Of a stretch of 64,000 nucleotides of DNA, positions 9,639 to 20,590 are shown in pieces. Position 1 is the stretch's first letter. Each line of letters opens with the position of its first letter. The notes below the pieces were generated by a model that saw nothing but the letters and a program-made list of their open reading frames with translations, was not told the DNA's origin and searched no databases. This DNA is from Candidatus Gastranaerophilales bacterium (GTDB lineage Bacteria; Cyanobacteriota; Vampirovibrionia; Gastranaerophilales; Gastranaerophilaceae): NCBI GenBank assembly GCA_944323145.1, contig CALURJ010000004.1, positions 1 through 64,000 on the forward strand. Direction: 5' to 3'. The translations under genes were made by a program, and so were the position numbers.

Positions 9639-10142
9639 ATGAACGAATTGCTAAACTTTTGGATCCTTATAGTTGAATCAAATACATTTAATTTTGTTGT
9701 TCTTATACTTATTTTTGCAATACTGTTTAAGAAGATTAATATTTCCGACACTATTGAAAAAATAAGAATGGATATAGTCAACACAATTGATAATGTAAAA
9801 AAAGAACAGCAGGATGCGAAAAGTAAACTTGCTGATGCCCAAAAAGCAATTGAACATATTGATGAAGATATTAAAGACAGAATGAATGAGGCAGGGAAAA
9901 GAGCTGAAAGTATTTCTAAGCAAATTTCAGAAAATACGGATGCTCAGGTTAAACTAATAGAGAAAAATATTGAAAGAGTAATAAACGCAGAAGAAAAAAC
10001 TCTTTCTGCAAAAATGGCTCAAAAAACAGTAAAATCATCCGTTGAACTTGCCAAAGAACATATAATTAATATGTTGGAAAGCAACCCTGAACTGCATAAA
10101 AAATATATTGATGAAAGTATCGAAAATTTAGATAAGGTATAA
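9639..10142 (+). CDS. atpF: F0F1 ATP synthase subunit b
   Basis: 167 residues with a short N-terminal membrane segment (NFVVLILIFAILFKKI near residue 18) and a long charged helix with heptad character reaching the C terminus. It is the second peripheral-stalk subunit, coupled to the preceding b' gene (one base apart) and to atpH (3 bases apart). Sequence conservation of b subunits is low. The call rests on architecture and on its position between c/b' and delta. Confidence 0.85.
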   Translation: MNELLNFWILIVESNTFNFVVLILIFAILFKKINISDTIEKIRMDIVNTIDNVKKEQQDAKSKLADAQKAIEHIDEDIKDRMNEAGKRAESISKQISENTDAQVKLIEKNIERVINAEEKTLSAKMAQKTVKSSVELAKEHIINMLESNPELHKKYIDESIENLDKV

Positions 10143-10145
10143 TCC

Positions 10146-12219
<2,074 letters not shown>

Positions 12220-12375
12220 CAGACGCTATTCGTAAGCTGTTGTAAGCGAAGATAAAAGAAAGGGAAAGTTTATAAAGCTAAACAGGTGCAAAGTATAAAA
12301 AGTTTCTAAAACTTAACAAGTTAATGCAAGTTTAACTAAAGCGCCCTTTAAGCAGTCGTAAGCTATGGTAGAAAA

Positions 12376-13308
12376 ATGACTAACTTAAAAGATATAAAAA
12401 ACAGAATACAGAGTGTTCAAAGTACTCAAAAGATTACGAGAGCAATGAAAATGGTAGCCGCCGCAAAGGTAAAAAAGGCTGAAAATACCGTTAAATTGTC
12501 GCGTCCGTTTACCGGCGAATTAGTTTCAATGTTCAAAAAACTGCTTGATTCTGTCGTGAACTACAGTACTCAGGGGTTAAAAATTAAATCCGCAATTGAT
12601 AACTATCCTGCACTTTTACAGGTTAGAGAAATAAAAACTGTAGGACTTCTTGTAATAACTTCAAACAAAGGTCTGGCAGGTGCCTACAATGCGAACATTA
12701 TAAGACGGACAATTCAGACCATTAATGAGTACAAAAAACAGGGCATTAATACTGTATTATTTATAGTAGGACAAAAAGGCGTTTCTTCACTTAAGAAAAA
12801 ATGTCAGGAGCTTGGTTGCGAAATAGCAAAAACTTATTTTGGAGTTGCAAATTCTCCGACAGCCGAAGGGGCAGCAATTGTAATTGAAGATATAGCTGAG
12901 TACTTCGTATCTCAAAAAATAGATAAAATTGAGGTAATAACTACACGTTTCAAAAACATGATGAGTTATTTTGTGGAAAATTGGGATATTTTACCGTTAA
13001 AAGGATTAAATGATGAGCAAGAAAAACTCCATGATAATGTTTTAGATCCTTTAATGGAATTTGTTCCCAACATGCACAGTATTCTGCAAAAAGTTGTACC
13101 TATGTATATGACGAATATTCTTTACCAGTCACTTTTAGAGGCTCAGGCAAGTGAACTCGCAAGCAGAATGACCGCTATGTCTGCGGCAACAACTAACGCA
13201 GAAAAAATGATTAATGAATTATCAGTTGTATACAATAAGACAAGACAATTTGCGATTACTCAAGAAATCATTGAGGTTGTTTCAGGCGCAAATGCCCAGT
13301 TAGGCTAA
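12376..13308 (+). CDS. atpG: F0F1 ATP synthase subunit gamma
   Basis: 310 residues of central rotor shaft. The N-terminal helix has RIQSVQSTQKITRAMKMVAA, followed by ITSNKGLAGAYNAN. The C-terminal helix has SELASRMTAMSAATTNAEKM and NKTRQFAITQEIIEVVSGA. Between about residues 200 and 240 it is short and lacks the insertion that cyanobacterial gamma subunits use for regulation. Its extra length lies instead near residues 60-85. No clear Shine-Dalgarno sequence stands before the ATG, and 156 bases of non-coding DNA separate it from atpA. The cyanobacterial name would be atpC. Beta and epsilon are encoded outside the window. Confidence 0.93.
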   Translation: MTNLKDIKNRIQSVQSTQKITRAMKMVAAAKVKKAENTVKLSRPFTGELVSMFKKLLDSVVNYSTQGLKIKSAIDNYPALLQVREIKTVGLLVITSNKGLAGAYNANIIRRTIQTINEYKKQGINTVLFIVGQKGVSSLKKKCQELGCEIAKTYFGVANSPTAEGAAIVIEDIAEYFVSQKIDKIEVITTRFKNMMSYFVENWDILPLKGLNDEQEKLHDNVLDPLMEFVPNMHSILQKVVPMYMTNILYQSLLEAQASELASRMTAMSAATTNAEKMINELSVVYNKTRQFAITQEIIEVVSGANAQLG

Positions 13309-13330
13309 ACAAAGTTATAATAATCAATAA

Positions 13331-13363
13331 AAAAATCCGGATATTAAATAACCCGGATTTTTT
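13331..13363. terminator. Bidirectional terminator between atpG and the convergent unknown gene
   Basis: A 10-bp perfect stem (AAAAATCCGG at 13331-13340 with CCGGATTTTT at 13353-13362, loop of 12) carries a T run on the plus strand and an A run that serves the minus strand. It sits between the end of atpG and the convergent gene ending at 13380. Confidence 0.75.
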
Positions 13364-13379
13364 GCTTATATAATAACTA

Positions 13380-15047
13380 TTACATATATTTACTCAAAAA
13401 AGCAAGATTGTCAGGTTTCATCATCGATTGGTACTGTTCGGCCGGTTCGTTTTGCTGAATTTGCGAAGCTTTTTCTGCAGCGAGTCTAGCTTTACGTCTG
13501 GCCTCCGACTTGTTTGTCATATAAATATTTAGTTTTGGAATACCAACTCCGAGTACCAGACCGGAATATAAGTAACCTGCAACCTGAGCAATACTAAGAA
13601 TTCTCAATTTTCCTCTGGTTTCTTTGCGGATAGCCTCAGAAACTTCAGGAGATGCTAATTTTTTAAGCATTTGCTTAAATGATAAAGCTTTACCATTTTC
13701 AATAGAATCTATACCTGCATTTTTCAGTCCAGTATGCAGAACTTCATCCCGAGTTTTCATTGGAGCATTCAAAATCTTTTTAACAATACCTTTTCCATGC
13801 TCTTTTTCGCTATAATTTAAAAGCGATTTATCCATAGCATTTGCTGTAATTTTTGCAACGAAATTACCAAGAATTAACCAGTTAAAGAAGCCTAACACAT
13901 CTTTTACTACAGATTCTCTTAGTTCATCTTTATCACGGGCGGCCATAAATCTTGACATAATAGTAACACCGTAAATAAATTTAAACTGATCAAGAGTTGG
14001 AACAAGACCTTTAAACTGAATTTTTTTCATCAAACCTTTAACGCCGTCTTTCAAGCCGATGGATGCAAGAATACCGCCGCCAAATATTGCTGAAGCAGCT
14101 GCCTTCATTCCCCAAAATCCCGCAGAATTATCTTTCTGACGACCTTCAACACCGACAAAACCGTCGCTTCCGGTTTTCTTCTTTGTTAAGTAAATATTTA
14201 AAGGTTGAATTGACATTCCAATTGCAGCTGCAATACCTAAACCTAACATAGAACGATGCAAGTTCATTTTCTTTAAAGAATTAATAAATTTGTTTGCATT
14301 AATATTTTTGCTCAGTTTAAACTCATTACCTACTTTTTCATTTACAAATGTTCTAGAAACATTATAAATACTGTCTAACATATTAGACAAAGTTACTGGA
14401 TGCTGTTTATCCGCTAATTTGAAATTAGTTTCCGAACCGGTAGCGTGAGTAATAACAGATTGAGCATAAGATTTCAAATCTTTAGATATAGTTGCAGGAG
14501 CATCTTTAGCTGACAATTCCTTCGTAAATTTTTCAACAATATTATCAACTTTATCCTTAGGTATATTTACCCAATTATCGCCCAAACGAGTTTTTGCATT
14601 ACCGAATACATCCTGCAGATAACTTTTTACAGGCGATGAATTTTTTGCTTTTACCTGTTTATCCCAAGCCCTGCCTAAGACTTCAAGAGTTTCGTCATCA
14701 ACAAATATTTTATGTGCTTTTATTCCATATTTATTATTTAACGCTACAGCAAGGGCCAAACCTGCAACAGTACCATACACACCGACTAAGGAATGATTTA
14801 TTGTTCCGGAAGCCTCTCTGCGGCCTGTTTCCATACCTGCTGCAGGGCCTCTGTTAACAAAGTCAATAGTGGTTCTCGGAATAACCATAGAACCAAGATC
14901 TACTGCATTTGCGCCCCACGCCTGATTTGTTTCTAAAAACCTTAATCCGAGTGTAAACGCATCAAATGCACCTGTAAATTTTATATTGTCTTTTTTGTTT
15001 TCAATATTATCTTGTTTTATCTGGGGTATAATCGGCTGTATTTTCAT
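13380..15047 (-). CDS. Large hypothetical membrane protein, paralogue of the upstream gene
   Basis: 555 residues of unknown function. It is clearly related to the next gene upstream on the same strand. Both share an N-terminal F-x-G motif (here IKFTG, residues 22-26), a VPRT/IPRTTI segment, GRREASG or FRREASG, a helix with SIQPLN or SMQPIN, then FKGLVPT or FKGLFPT and ASRM(A)A. Several hydrophobic helices are present, including one close to the C terminus before a charged tail. AAGGAG is 9 bases before the ATG. Only 13 bases separate the two genes, so they form an operon. No enzymatic motif was recognised. Confidence 0.65.
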   Translation of the reverse strand: MKIQPIIPQIKQDNIENKKDNIKFTGAFDAFTLGLRFLETNQAWGANAVDLGSMVIPRTTIDFVNRGPAAGMETGRREASGTINHSLVGVYGTVAGLALAVALNNKYGIKAHKIFVDDETLEVLGRAWDKQVKAKNSSPVKSYLQDVFGNAKTRLGDNWVNIPKDKVDNIVEKFTKELSAKDAPATISKDLKSYAQSVITHATGSETNFKLADKQHPVTLSNMLDSIYNVSRTFVNEKVGNEFKLSKNINANKFINSLKKMNLHRSMLGLGIAAAIGMSIQPLNIYLTKKKTGSDGFVGVEGRQKDNSAGFWGMKAAASAIFGGGILASIGLKDGVKGLMKKIQFKGLVPTLDQFKFIYGVTIMSRFMAARDKDELRESVVKDVLGFFNWLILGNFVAKITANAMDKSLLNYSEKEHGKGIVKKILNAPMKTRDEVLHTGLKNAGIDSIENGKALSFKQMLKKLASPEVSEAIRKETRGKLRILSIAQVAGYLYSGLVLGVGIPKLNIYMTNKSEARRKARLAAEKASQIQQNEPAEQYQSMMKPDNLAFLSKYM

Positions 15048-15060
15048 TTTATATTTCTCC

Positions 15061-16800
15061 TTACGAATTTACGAATGACTTAAACGCTGTACTATTTTTG
15101 ATTACTGACCTTGAAAATTCTAATGACCCACCCGCAAGTTTGTTACCGGTATATGAAGGCGGATTTGAGGCGGATGACGAGGAGGAAGAATTTTCTGAAG
15201 CGTTTTCAGACGCAGAACTGCTATTTTTTTCTGCATTCATTCTCGCAAGTTCTTCTGCATGTTTTTTATTTGTTTTCGACCTTGTATATAATGGTATAAA
15301 TACACCTAAAGCAAGAAGTGAGAATGCAATGTTGCCAATCTGGCATATTGTCCTCAATCGTTTGTCTTTAACTGTTACTAATTCATCTGATGATTTCAGG
15401 GATGTATGTTTTGCCCAGTACCAGAATTTTTTCATAATATTAGCATCTTTTTCAGGTGCTTTACCAATACGATTTATCAAATGAACACCTTTGTCCTTGT
15501 TCATTTTTTCCAAGAAGGTAGCTATACCTTTAGCGACATAATCACCTAAGAAATAAAAGCTTGCAAATGTTGCAATATCACGAACAGTTGCTTCTCTCAA
15601 TTCGTTTACATCTTCAGCGGCTCCCATACGGCTGGCAAATGTTGCAGTTGAAATAATTCTTGCCTGATCCATGGTCGGGAATAACCCTTTGAATTGAAAC
15701 ATTTTCAATGAAGGCTTGTCCATAAACATAGAAAGACCCGCAACACCAATCATAGAACCTATTGAAATAAATTTCTGAGTTAAAAGCTCTGCTTTTTCTT
15801 TTGGAGTAAGTTCTCTGTGTTCTTTCTGTTTTCCAAAATCTTTATAAATAGGAGCACCCTTTTGACCTGACGTTTTATGAGTAATCCATCTGTTGATAGG
15901 CTGCATAGAAATTGCAAGCGGAATAATCAGACCTAAGCCGCCGACACTTTTCCAGTTAACAAGTTTCTTGGCTCTTGAAAAGTATTCCGAAAGTTTATTA
16001 GCATCAGTAATATTTTCTTTTACAACCCCTCTGAGAAGTTTTACAGTATCATCACAGACAGATTCTAGATTATTTGAAAAATAACCTTTATCTCCTTTGA
16101 ATTTAATATTTTCAGCAATGTGAGTTTCTTCAATTATTGCACTATAAGCTTTTTTAACAGCCTTTTTATCAAGCTTTTCAGCCATAACAGCATCAGTTAA
16201 AGAATTTAAGGCATCGTTTATTTTTTTATTCCCGACTGTTACCTTACCAGTACTGTCAGTTGAAATTTTGAATATATCAGCAAATTCTTTTTTGTCATAG
16301 CCGTCAACTCCGGACAAACTTGAAAGTTGATCTCTGAACGTGTTATAGATGCGCTCTCTTTGAGTAGTACCCCTTGCATTATCATAAAACTTATGCACTT
16401 TATCTATAGAATCACTGTTAGCCCATGTATTAACAAGACTAGACTTCTTAAAATTACCCATGATAGGACGTTTAAGAAGCTCTGCAACACCCATTACAAT
16501 AAAACTTGGTATTAAACAGTTTACAATCAAACCGGAAGCCTCACGCCTAAATGCCTCAAAACCTGCATGACCGTTTGATTCTTTAGTTTCAATGATAGTA
16601 CGCGGAACAATTGCAGTGGATAAATCAAGAGCTGAAACATTGACCATCGGGTATTTTTCACATAATTGAACAGCACTAATCAAGCCATCACCTAACCCTC
16701 CAAAAGACGGTTTTTGAGGATTTGCACTATTATTCCCTTTTCTATTTTGAGGGGTATATTTATTATTTTCTGAACTACCTAATCTTAACTTATCAATCAT
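15061..16800 (-). CDS. Large hypothetical membrane protein, paralogue of the downstream gene
   Basis: About 579 residues from the ATG at 16800. A GTG nine codons upstream is also possible, and neither has a good ribosome site. A TATAAT at 16830-16835 on the minus strand gives a short leader to the ATG. The first 35 residues are polar and contain the KPSFGG motif. It shares with its neighbour the segments VPRTII, FRREASG, QPINRW and MFQFKGLFPTMDQAR. The C terminus has a membrane helix (QIGNIAFSLLALGVFIPLY) followed by a Ser/Asn-rich low-complexity stretch. The function is unknown. A paired membrane complex is plausible but only inferred. Confidence 0.62.
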   Translation of the reverse strand: MIDKLRLGSSENNKYTPQNRKGNNSANPQKPSFGGLGDGLISAVQLCEKYPMVNVSALDLSTAIVPRTIIETKESNGHAGFEAFRREASGLIVNCLIPSFIVMGVAELLKRPIMGNFKKSSLVNTWANSDSIDKVHKFYDNARGTTQRERIYNTFRDQLSSLSGVDGYDKKEFADIFKISTDSTGKVTVGNKKINDALNSLTDAVMAEKLDKKAVKKAYSAIIEETHIAENIKFKGDKGYFSNNLESVCDDTVKLLRGVVKENITDANKLSEYFSRAKKLVNWKSVGGLGLIIPLAISMQPINRWITHKTSGQKGAPIYKDFGKQKEHRELTPKEKAELLTQKFISIGSMIGVAGLSMFMDKPSLKMFQFKGLFPTMDQARIISTATFASRMGAAEDVNELREATVRDIATFASFYFLGDYVAKGIATFLEKMNKDKGVHLINRIGKAPEKDANIMKKFWYWAKHTSLKSSDELVTVKDKRLRTICQIGNIAFSLLALGVFIPLYTRSKTNKKHAEELARMNAEKNSSSASENASENSSSSSSASNPPSYTGNKLAGGSLEFSRSVIKNSTAFKSFVNS

Positions 16801-17094
16801 AATAATGTCTGGTCTAAAACTACACACCTATTATAACAATGACACAAGAATATTAAAAGCCGGGCAAAAAAAAAATTGCGCAATTTACATAAATTGTAAA
16901 GGAGATATTAAGATTGATTTTTGAATTTTTATTTAAAAATAAAATATTTTAAATAAAAATTTTAAACAAAATATAAGATACCGGAAAAAAAATAGTAAAA
17001 ATACAAAAACTTAATAAAAATTTTTATAACAAAAAATGTAAATAATTGTAACAAATACGTTTATTTTTAAGAAAAATATATCCTATTTATATAC
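16801..17094. other. AT-rich intergenic region, no gene seen
   Basis: 294 bases of mostly A and T between two minus-strand units. It contains the likely minus-strand TATAAT at 16830-16835 for the gene ending at 16800. The remainder is low-complexity and shows no convincing open reading frame, RNA gene or strong hairpin. Confidence 0.5.
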
Positions 17095-18492
17095 TTATTT
17101 AAAGGCTTTCACAAAATCTACGGCATGCTCTTTTGTCAAAACATCTCCAGAAATCTGCGCCTCATGCAAAGCTTCCATAATCTCACCCAACTTTGGAGAA
17201 GGTTTTATTCCTAATATTTCCATAACTTCATTTCCGCTCAATAGTTTTGGCAAAGGCTTCAGACTCTCTTGTGCTTCAAGATAAAATTTTAAAAGCATAT
17301 TCAAAGAGCTGATATTACGTTCAACAATTTCATCGGTAATTTCCGGGCCGCGGGCCGAAAGCCTGTCAGCCTGCGCAAGAATAATTGCATCAATTGAATT
17401 GATATCCATCTTTCGCACATAACGCATCATTATTTTTTCGGTAATCTGCGGAGAGGTCATAACATGGGAAGGGTAAATATGATATTTAATCATTGAAGAA
17501 ATATAATCAATTTGTCTGTTTGAAAAATGTAAATCTTTCAAATATTTTACCGAAAGTTTCGCCCCAACATCATCATGTTTTATAAAACGATGTTTCCCTT
17601 CTTCTATTGTCCAGGTAGAAAATTTTCCTATATCATGCATAAATCCGGCGAGTTTCAAATGAGCAAGCCTTGTGAAACCGCCAAAATCAACTTTTTCTAA
17701 ATGTATTTTCACTTCATCAGATGCATTATCATATAAACATTGAATTTGCTTGACAGTTTCAATAGAATGCTGAAAAAGATCAAGGTGATGATGAGAGTTT
17801 GGCGGCACCTGTTTTAATTCTTTTACAAAAGGAAAAATTTCCTCTAAAATCCAGGTTTTATTCATATTTTCCAGAGCTTTGTCAGCAAACTTTCCGCCAA
17901 AGAGCTTTAATATTTCATAATTTATTCTTTCAACGGCAGGTTTATGAATTAAATTCGCATATTTACAAACGGCGCTAATTGTTTCATGGGCAAGCTCAAA
18001 TCCGAATATTGCCTGAAATCTATAAACCCTGAGCAACCTTAATGGATCATCTTCAAAATTATGCTCATTTACATAGTTTATACATCTATTTCTAATATCC
18101 GTAATGCCGCCAGTAATATCAATAACTTCACCACTCCTTATATTTGCGGCAATTGCATTTATAGTTAAATCACGACGCATAAGGTCTTTTTCCAAAGAAC
18201 CGCCGGCAGGATTTGTAACATCTATATAATTAATTTTATCAGGCAAAACAAGCCGATAAATTTTGTTTTCTTCATCCAAAGGTACAAATGTTGCCTCAAA
18301 TAAATCAGCCAGCTTTAGCGCAAAATCACGGGCATCCTCATCCATTACTATAATATCTCTGTCAGTAATTTCCAAGTCCATTAAAAGATCACGAACTGCA
18401 CCGCCTACAAGATAAATTTTATTATCTAATGTAGTTATAATTTTAGATAAAATAGTATCAGATTTTATTTTTTCCGTAATTTTCGAATTCAT
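17095..18492 (-). CDS. cca: CCA tRNA nucleotidyltransferase / poly(A) polymerase family protein with HD domain
   Basis: 465 residues. The N-terminal class II nucleotidyltransferase head has YLVGGAVRDLLMD, TDRDIIV, RRDLTINAIA and DDPLRLLRVYRFQA. These catalyse template-free addition of CCA (or A) to tRNA 3' ends. From about residue 280 an HD-type phosphohydrolase domain follows (GFMHDIGKF, then FIKHDDVGA). The reading frame overlaps the end of rsmE by 35 bases, so the two are co-transcribed. The lone tRNA gene of the window encodes its own CCA, so this enzyme may mainly repair ends or serve other tRNAs. Poly(A) polymerase activity cannot be excluded. Confidence 0.87.
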   Translation of the reverse strand: MNSKITEKIKSDTILSKIITTLDNKIYLVGGAVRDLLMDLEITDRDIIVMDEDARDFALKLADLFEATFVPLDEENKIYRLVLPDKINYIDVTNPAGGSLEKDLMRRDLTINAIAANIRSGEVIDITGGITDIRNRCINYVNEHNFEDDPLRLLRVYRFQAIFGFELAHETISAVCKYANLIHKPAVERINYEILKLFGGKFADKALENMNKTWILEEIFPFVKELKQVPPNSHHHLDLFQHSIETVKQIQCLYDNASDEVKIHLEKVDFGGFTRLAHLKLAGFMHDIGKFSTWTIEEGKHRFIKHDDVGAKLSVKYLKDLHFSNRQIDYISSMIKYHIYPSHVMTSPQITEKIMMRYVRKMDINSIDAIILAQADRLSARGPEITDEIVERNISSLNMLLKFYLEAQESLKPLPKLLSGNEVMEILGIKPSPKLGEIMEALHEAQISGDVLTKEHAVDFVKAFK

Positions 18493-19213
18493 AAATTAAA
18501 TTTCCTAAACCTGTTATTACAGCTGTTTCTGCTTTCAATATCAAATTCCCGAGTGTCAACATCGGAATATTATGTTTTTTGAAAAGTTCAAATTCTCTGT
18601 CTGAAAATCCGCCTTCCGGGCCAATAATAACAACTATTTTATCACCTTTATTAAGCGGATTTTTCATACAATATTCATGCAAAGTTTCTCTAGAAAGTCT
18701 TTCGCAAAAAGTAACAATTTTATATCCATTATCCTGCATACCAATTATATCTTCAAGAGATGAAAGCGGAAAGCACTTCGGGATATATGCCCTTTCGCAC
18801 TGTTTAGAAGCTTCGTACATAATTCTCTGCCACTTATCAATTTTCTTTTCAATAACTGATTTATTAAGAGCACAATTATCAGTAAAAATAGGATATACCC
18901 CATCGGCTCCGAGTTCTGTTGCCTTTTCGATAATAATTGATTGAGCATTGCTTCTAAGCGGGCTCTGTCCAAGATATAATCTAAAATCAAGGCTGCGAGA
19001 AGATTTATAACTATTTTCAACATTAACTGTTATCTCCTTATTTGTTACACTCTCAACAACAGTTTCATATTGAATTTGATTTTCGTCAATTAAAAGAAGC
19101 CTTTCGCCTTTTTTTATTCTGAGGGATTTTGCAAGATGATTATAGTTTTCCTTATCAGAAATAACTATCTTTTTATCATTAACATCTTTTGAATTAATAA
19201 AAAAATGCGGCAT
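18458..19213 (-). CDS. rsmE: 16S rRNA (uracil-1498-N3)-methyltransferase
   Basis: 251 residues. The N-terminal PUA-like part starts MPHFFI and contains HLAKSLRIKKGE. The C-terminal SPOUT knot carries IIGPEGGFSDREFELF and LTLGNLILKAETAVI, which form the SAM-binding trefoil. It methylates N3 of U1498 in 16S rRNA. AAGGAG stands before the ATG. It is the first gene of a two-gene unit with cca. Upstream is the palindromic region at 19271-19354. Confidence 0.92.
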   Translation of the reverse strand: MPHFFINSKDVNDKKIVISDKENYNHLAKSLRIKKGERLLLIDENQIQYETVVESVTNKEITVNVENSYKSSRSLDFRLYLGQSPLRSNAQSIIIEKATELGADGVYPIFTDNCALNKSVIEKKIDKWQRIMYEASKQCERAYIPKCFPLSSLEDIIGMQDNGYKIVTFCERLSRETLHEYCMKNPLNKGDKIVVIIGPEGGFSDREFELFKKHNIPMLTLGNLILKAETAVITGLGNLIYEFENYGKNKI

Positions 19214-19270
19214 TAAAAACTCCTTTAAATAAATTGTAACATAAATATAAGAAATGTTATCAGAAGTCGA

Positions 19271-19354
19271 TAGGTCAATAAGACGTTAAGACGATATACT
19301 TTTGAGATTGCGCACCTGTTGCGCAATCTAGTATTTGTCATACTTATTGACTTA
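19271..19354. repeat. Nested inverted repeats in the rsmE upstream region
   Basis: An outer inverted repeat (GTCAATAAG at 19274-19282 with CTTATTGAC at 19343-19351, extendable by a few bases with one mismatch) encloses a perfect 9-bp hairpin (AGATTGCGC at 19305-19313 with GCGCAATCT at 19321-19329, 7-base loop). The block is more GC-rich than its surroundings. There is no T run, so it is not a simple terminator. It could be an operator, a structured leader or a small palindromic repeat element. Confidence 0.6.
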
Positions 19355-19455
19355 GTAACCTGCAATTACAATATTTTATGTAACATTTTGCATAAAATAT
19401 TAGCAAAAAATTTAATTTTGAATTATTATAAGGGTAGCAAAGGGGATTTATAATC

Positions 19456-20532
19456 GTGGAAAATAACAAAAATAATGAAATGACAATAGGTATCCCGAGA
19501 GGAATGTCTTTTTATCACAATTATCCGTTTTATTACGGATTCTTTACAGATTTAGGGATTAAAATCGTCCTGTCAGATGTTACTACAAAAGAAACAATGA
19601 CCCGCGGTTCGGCACTGGTTGTAACAGAAACCTGCTTACCGATAAAAGTTTATATAGGACATGTTCTTAACCTGATTGATAAAGGTGTGGACAAAATTCT
19701 TGTACCGTCCATTCAGTCAATTGCTCCTAAAATTTATAACTGCTCGAAAATAAGAGGGTTACCAGATCTTGTAAGAAACGTAGTAAAAAAAGATTTTACG
19801 ATGATTGAGGCGACTCTTGATAAATCCGAAAAGAATCACGGTCTGTATGATTTTCTAAAAGAAATGGCTGAACCGTTCGGGATAACTGATATGGAAAGAA
19901 TTAAAAAGGCTTCAAAAGCCGGCTGGAGAACATATAATAATTTCCATATTATGTCAAAATCAGGTATGAGCTATAAAAAAGCAATGAATTATGCGCTTCA
20001 GGGCAAAGTATTCATTGAAAGCCAAAATAAAGAATTTCCGATTTCAATTGCATTAATATCACACGGATATAATATTTTCGATGAAAGAACTTCTATGAAA
20101 ATATTTGATAAGCTTGAAAAAATGGATGTAAGAGTATATTCATCACTTCAACTCTCAAATGAGCAGATGGATGACGGGATAAAAGCTTTAAGAGAAGATA
20201 TGTACTGGGCTAATGAAAGAGAAATGACCGGTGCCGCAGGACATTATCTTAAAGACATGAAAATAGACGGAATTATCACTCTGACAGCATTTGGATGCGG
20301 TCCTGATTCCTTGATGATAGAAAGGATTACAAGACGTGCAAAACGTTTCAACAAACCTTTGCTTAACTTAACAATTGATGAACAGACAGGCGAAGCAGGA
20401 TTTATCACACGTCTTGAAGCGTTTGTTGATATGCTTTTCCGTAAAAAACGAGCAAAAATCCTGAACAAAATTGAGATTAACGGCGAAAATTCATACATCC
20501 CGAATACAAATTATATCGAAACTAAGAAATAA
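19456..20532 (+). CDS. DUF2229 / 2-hydroxyacyl-CoA dehydratase-related protein
   Basis: 358 residues from a GTG start preceded by AGGGGA. It has the N-terminal pattern IGIPRGMSFYHNYPFYYGFF and the cysteine-bearing segments VVTETCLPIK, YNCSKIRG and TAFGCGPDS. It ends with IDEQTGEAGFITRLEAFVD. Proteins of this group are linked to the 2-hydroxyglutaryl-CoA dehydratase/activase superfamily and often bind Fe-S clusters. The exact substrate is unknown. A paralogue with the same C-terminal signature lies on the opposite strand at 25893-27044. The activating ATPase is not seen in this window. Confidence 0.7.
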   Translation: MENNKNNEMTIGIPRGMSFYHNYPFYYGFFTDLGIKIVLSDVTTKETMTRGSALVVTETCLPIKVYIGHVLNLIDKGVDKILVPSIQSIAPKIYNCSKIRGLPDLVRNVVKKDFTMIEATLDKSEKNHGLYDFLKEMAEPFGITDMERIKKASKAGWRTYNNFHIMSKSGMSYKKAMNYALQGKVFIESQNKEFPISIALISHGYNIFDERTSMKIFDKLEKMDVRVYSSLQLSNEQMDDGIKALREDMYWANEREMTGAAGHYLKDMKIDGIITLTAFGCGPDSLMIERITRRAKRFNKPLLNLTIDEQTGEAGFITRLEAFVDMLFRKKRAKILNKIEINGENSYIPNTNYIETKK

Positions 20533-20555
20533 ATTTACACTTTTATAAACAAAAA

Positions 20556-20590
20556 CAAAAGAAAGCTCAATTAAGAGCCTTCTTTTGTTT
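20556..20590. terminator. Terminator between convergent genes
   Basis: A 13-base arm (20556-20568) pairs with 20575-20587 with one A-C mismatch and a loop of six, followed by T residues. It ends the DUF2229 gene transcript. It overlaps the last codons and stop of the minus-strand AsmA-like gene, so it probably works in both directions. Confidence 0.6.

Noticed and set aside
15098-15484. Plus-strand frame of 128 codons with an acidic Ser-rich start
   Set aside because: Antisense to the low-complexity end of the unknown membrane protein, which explains its composition.
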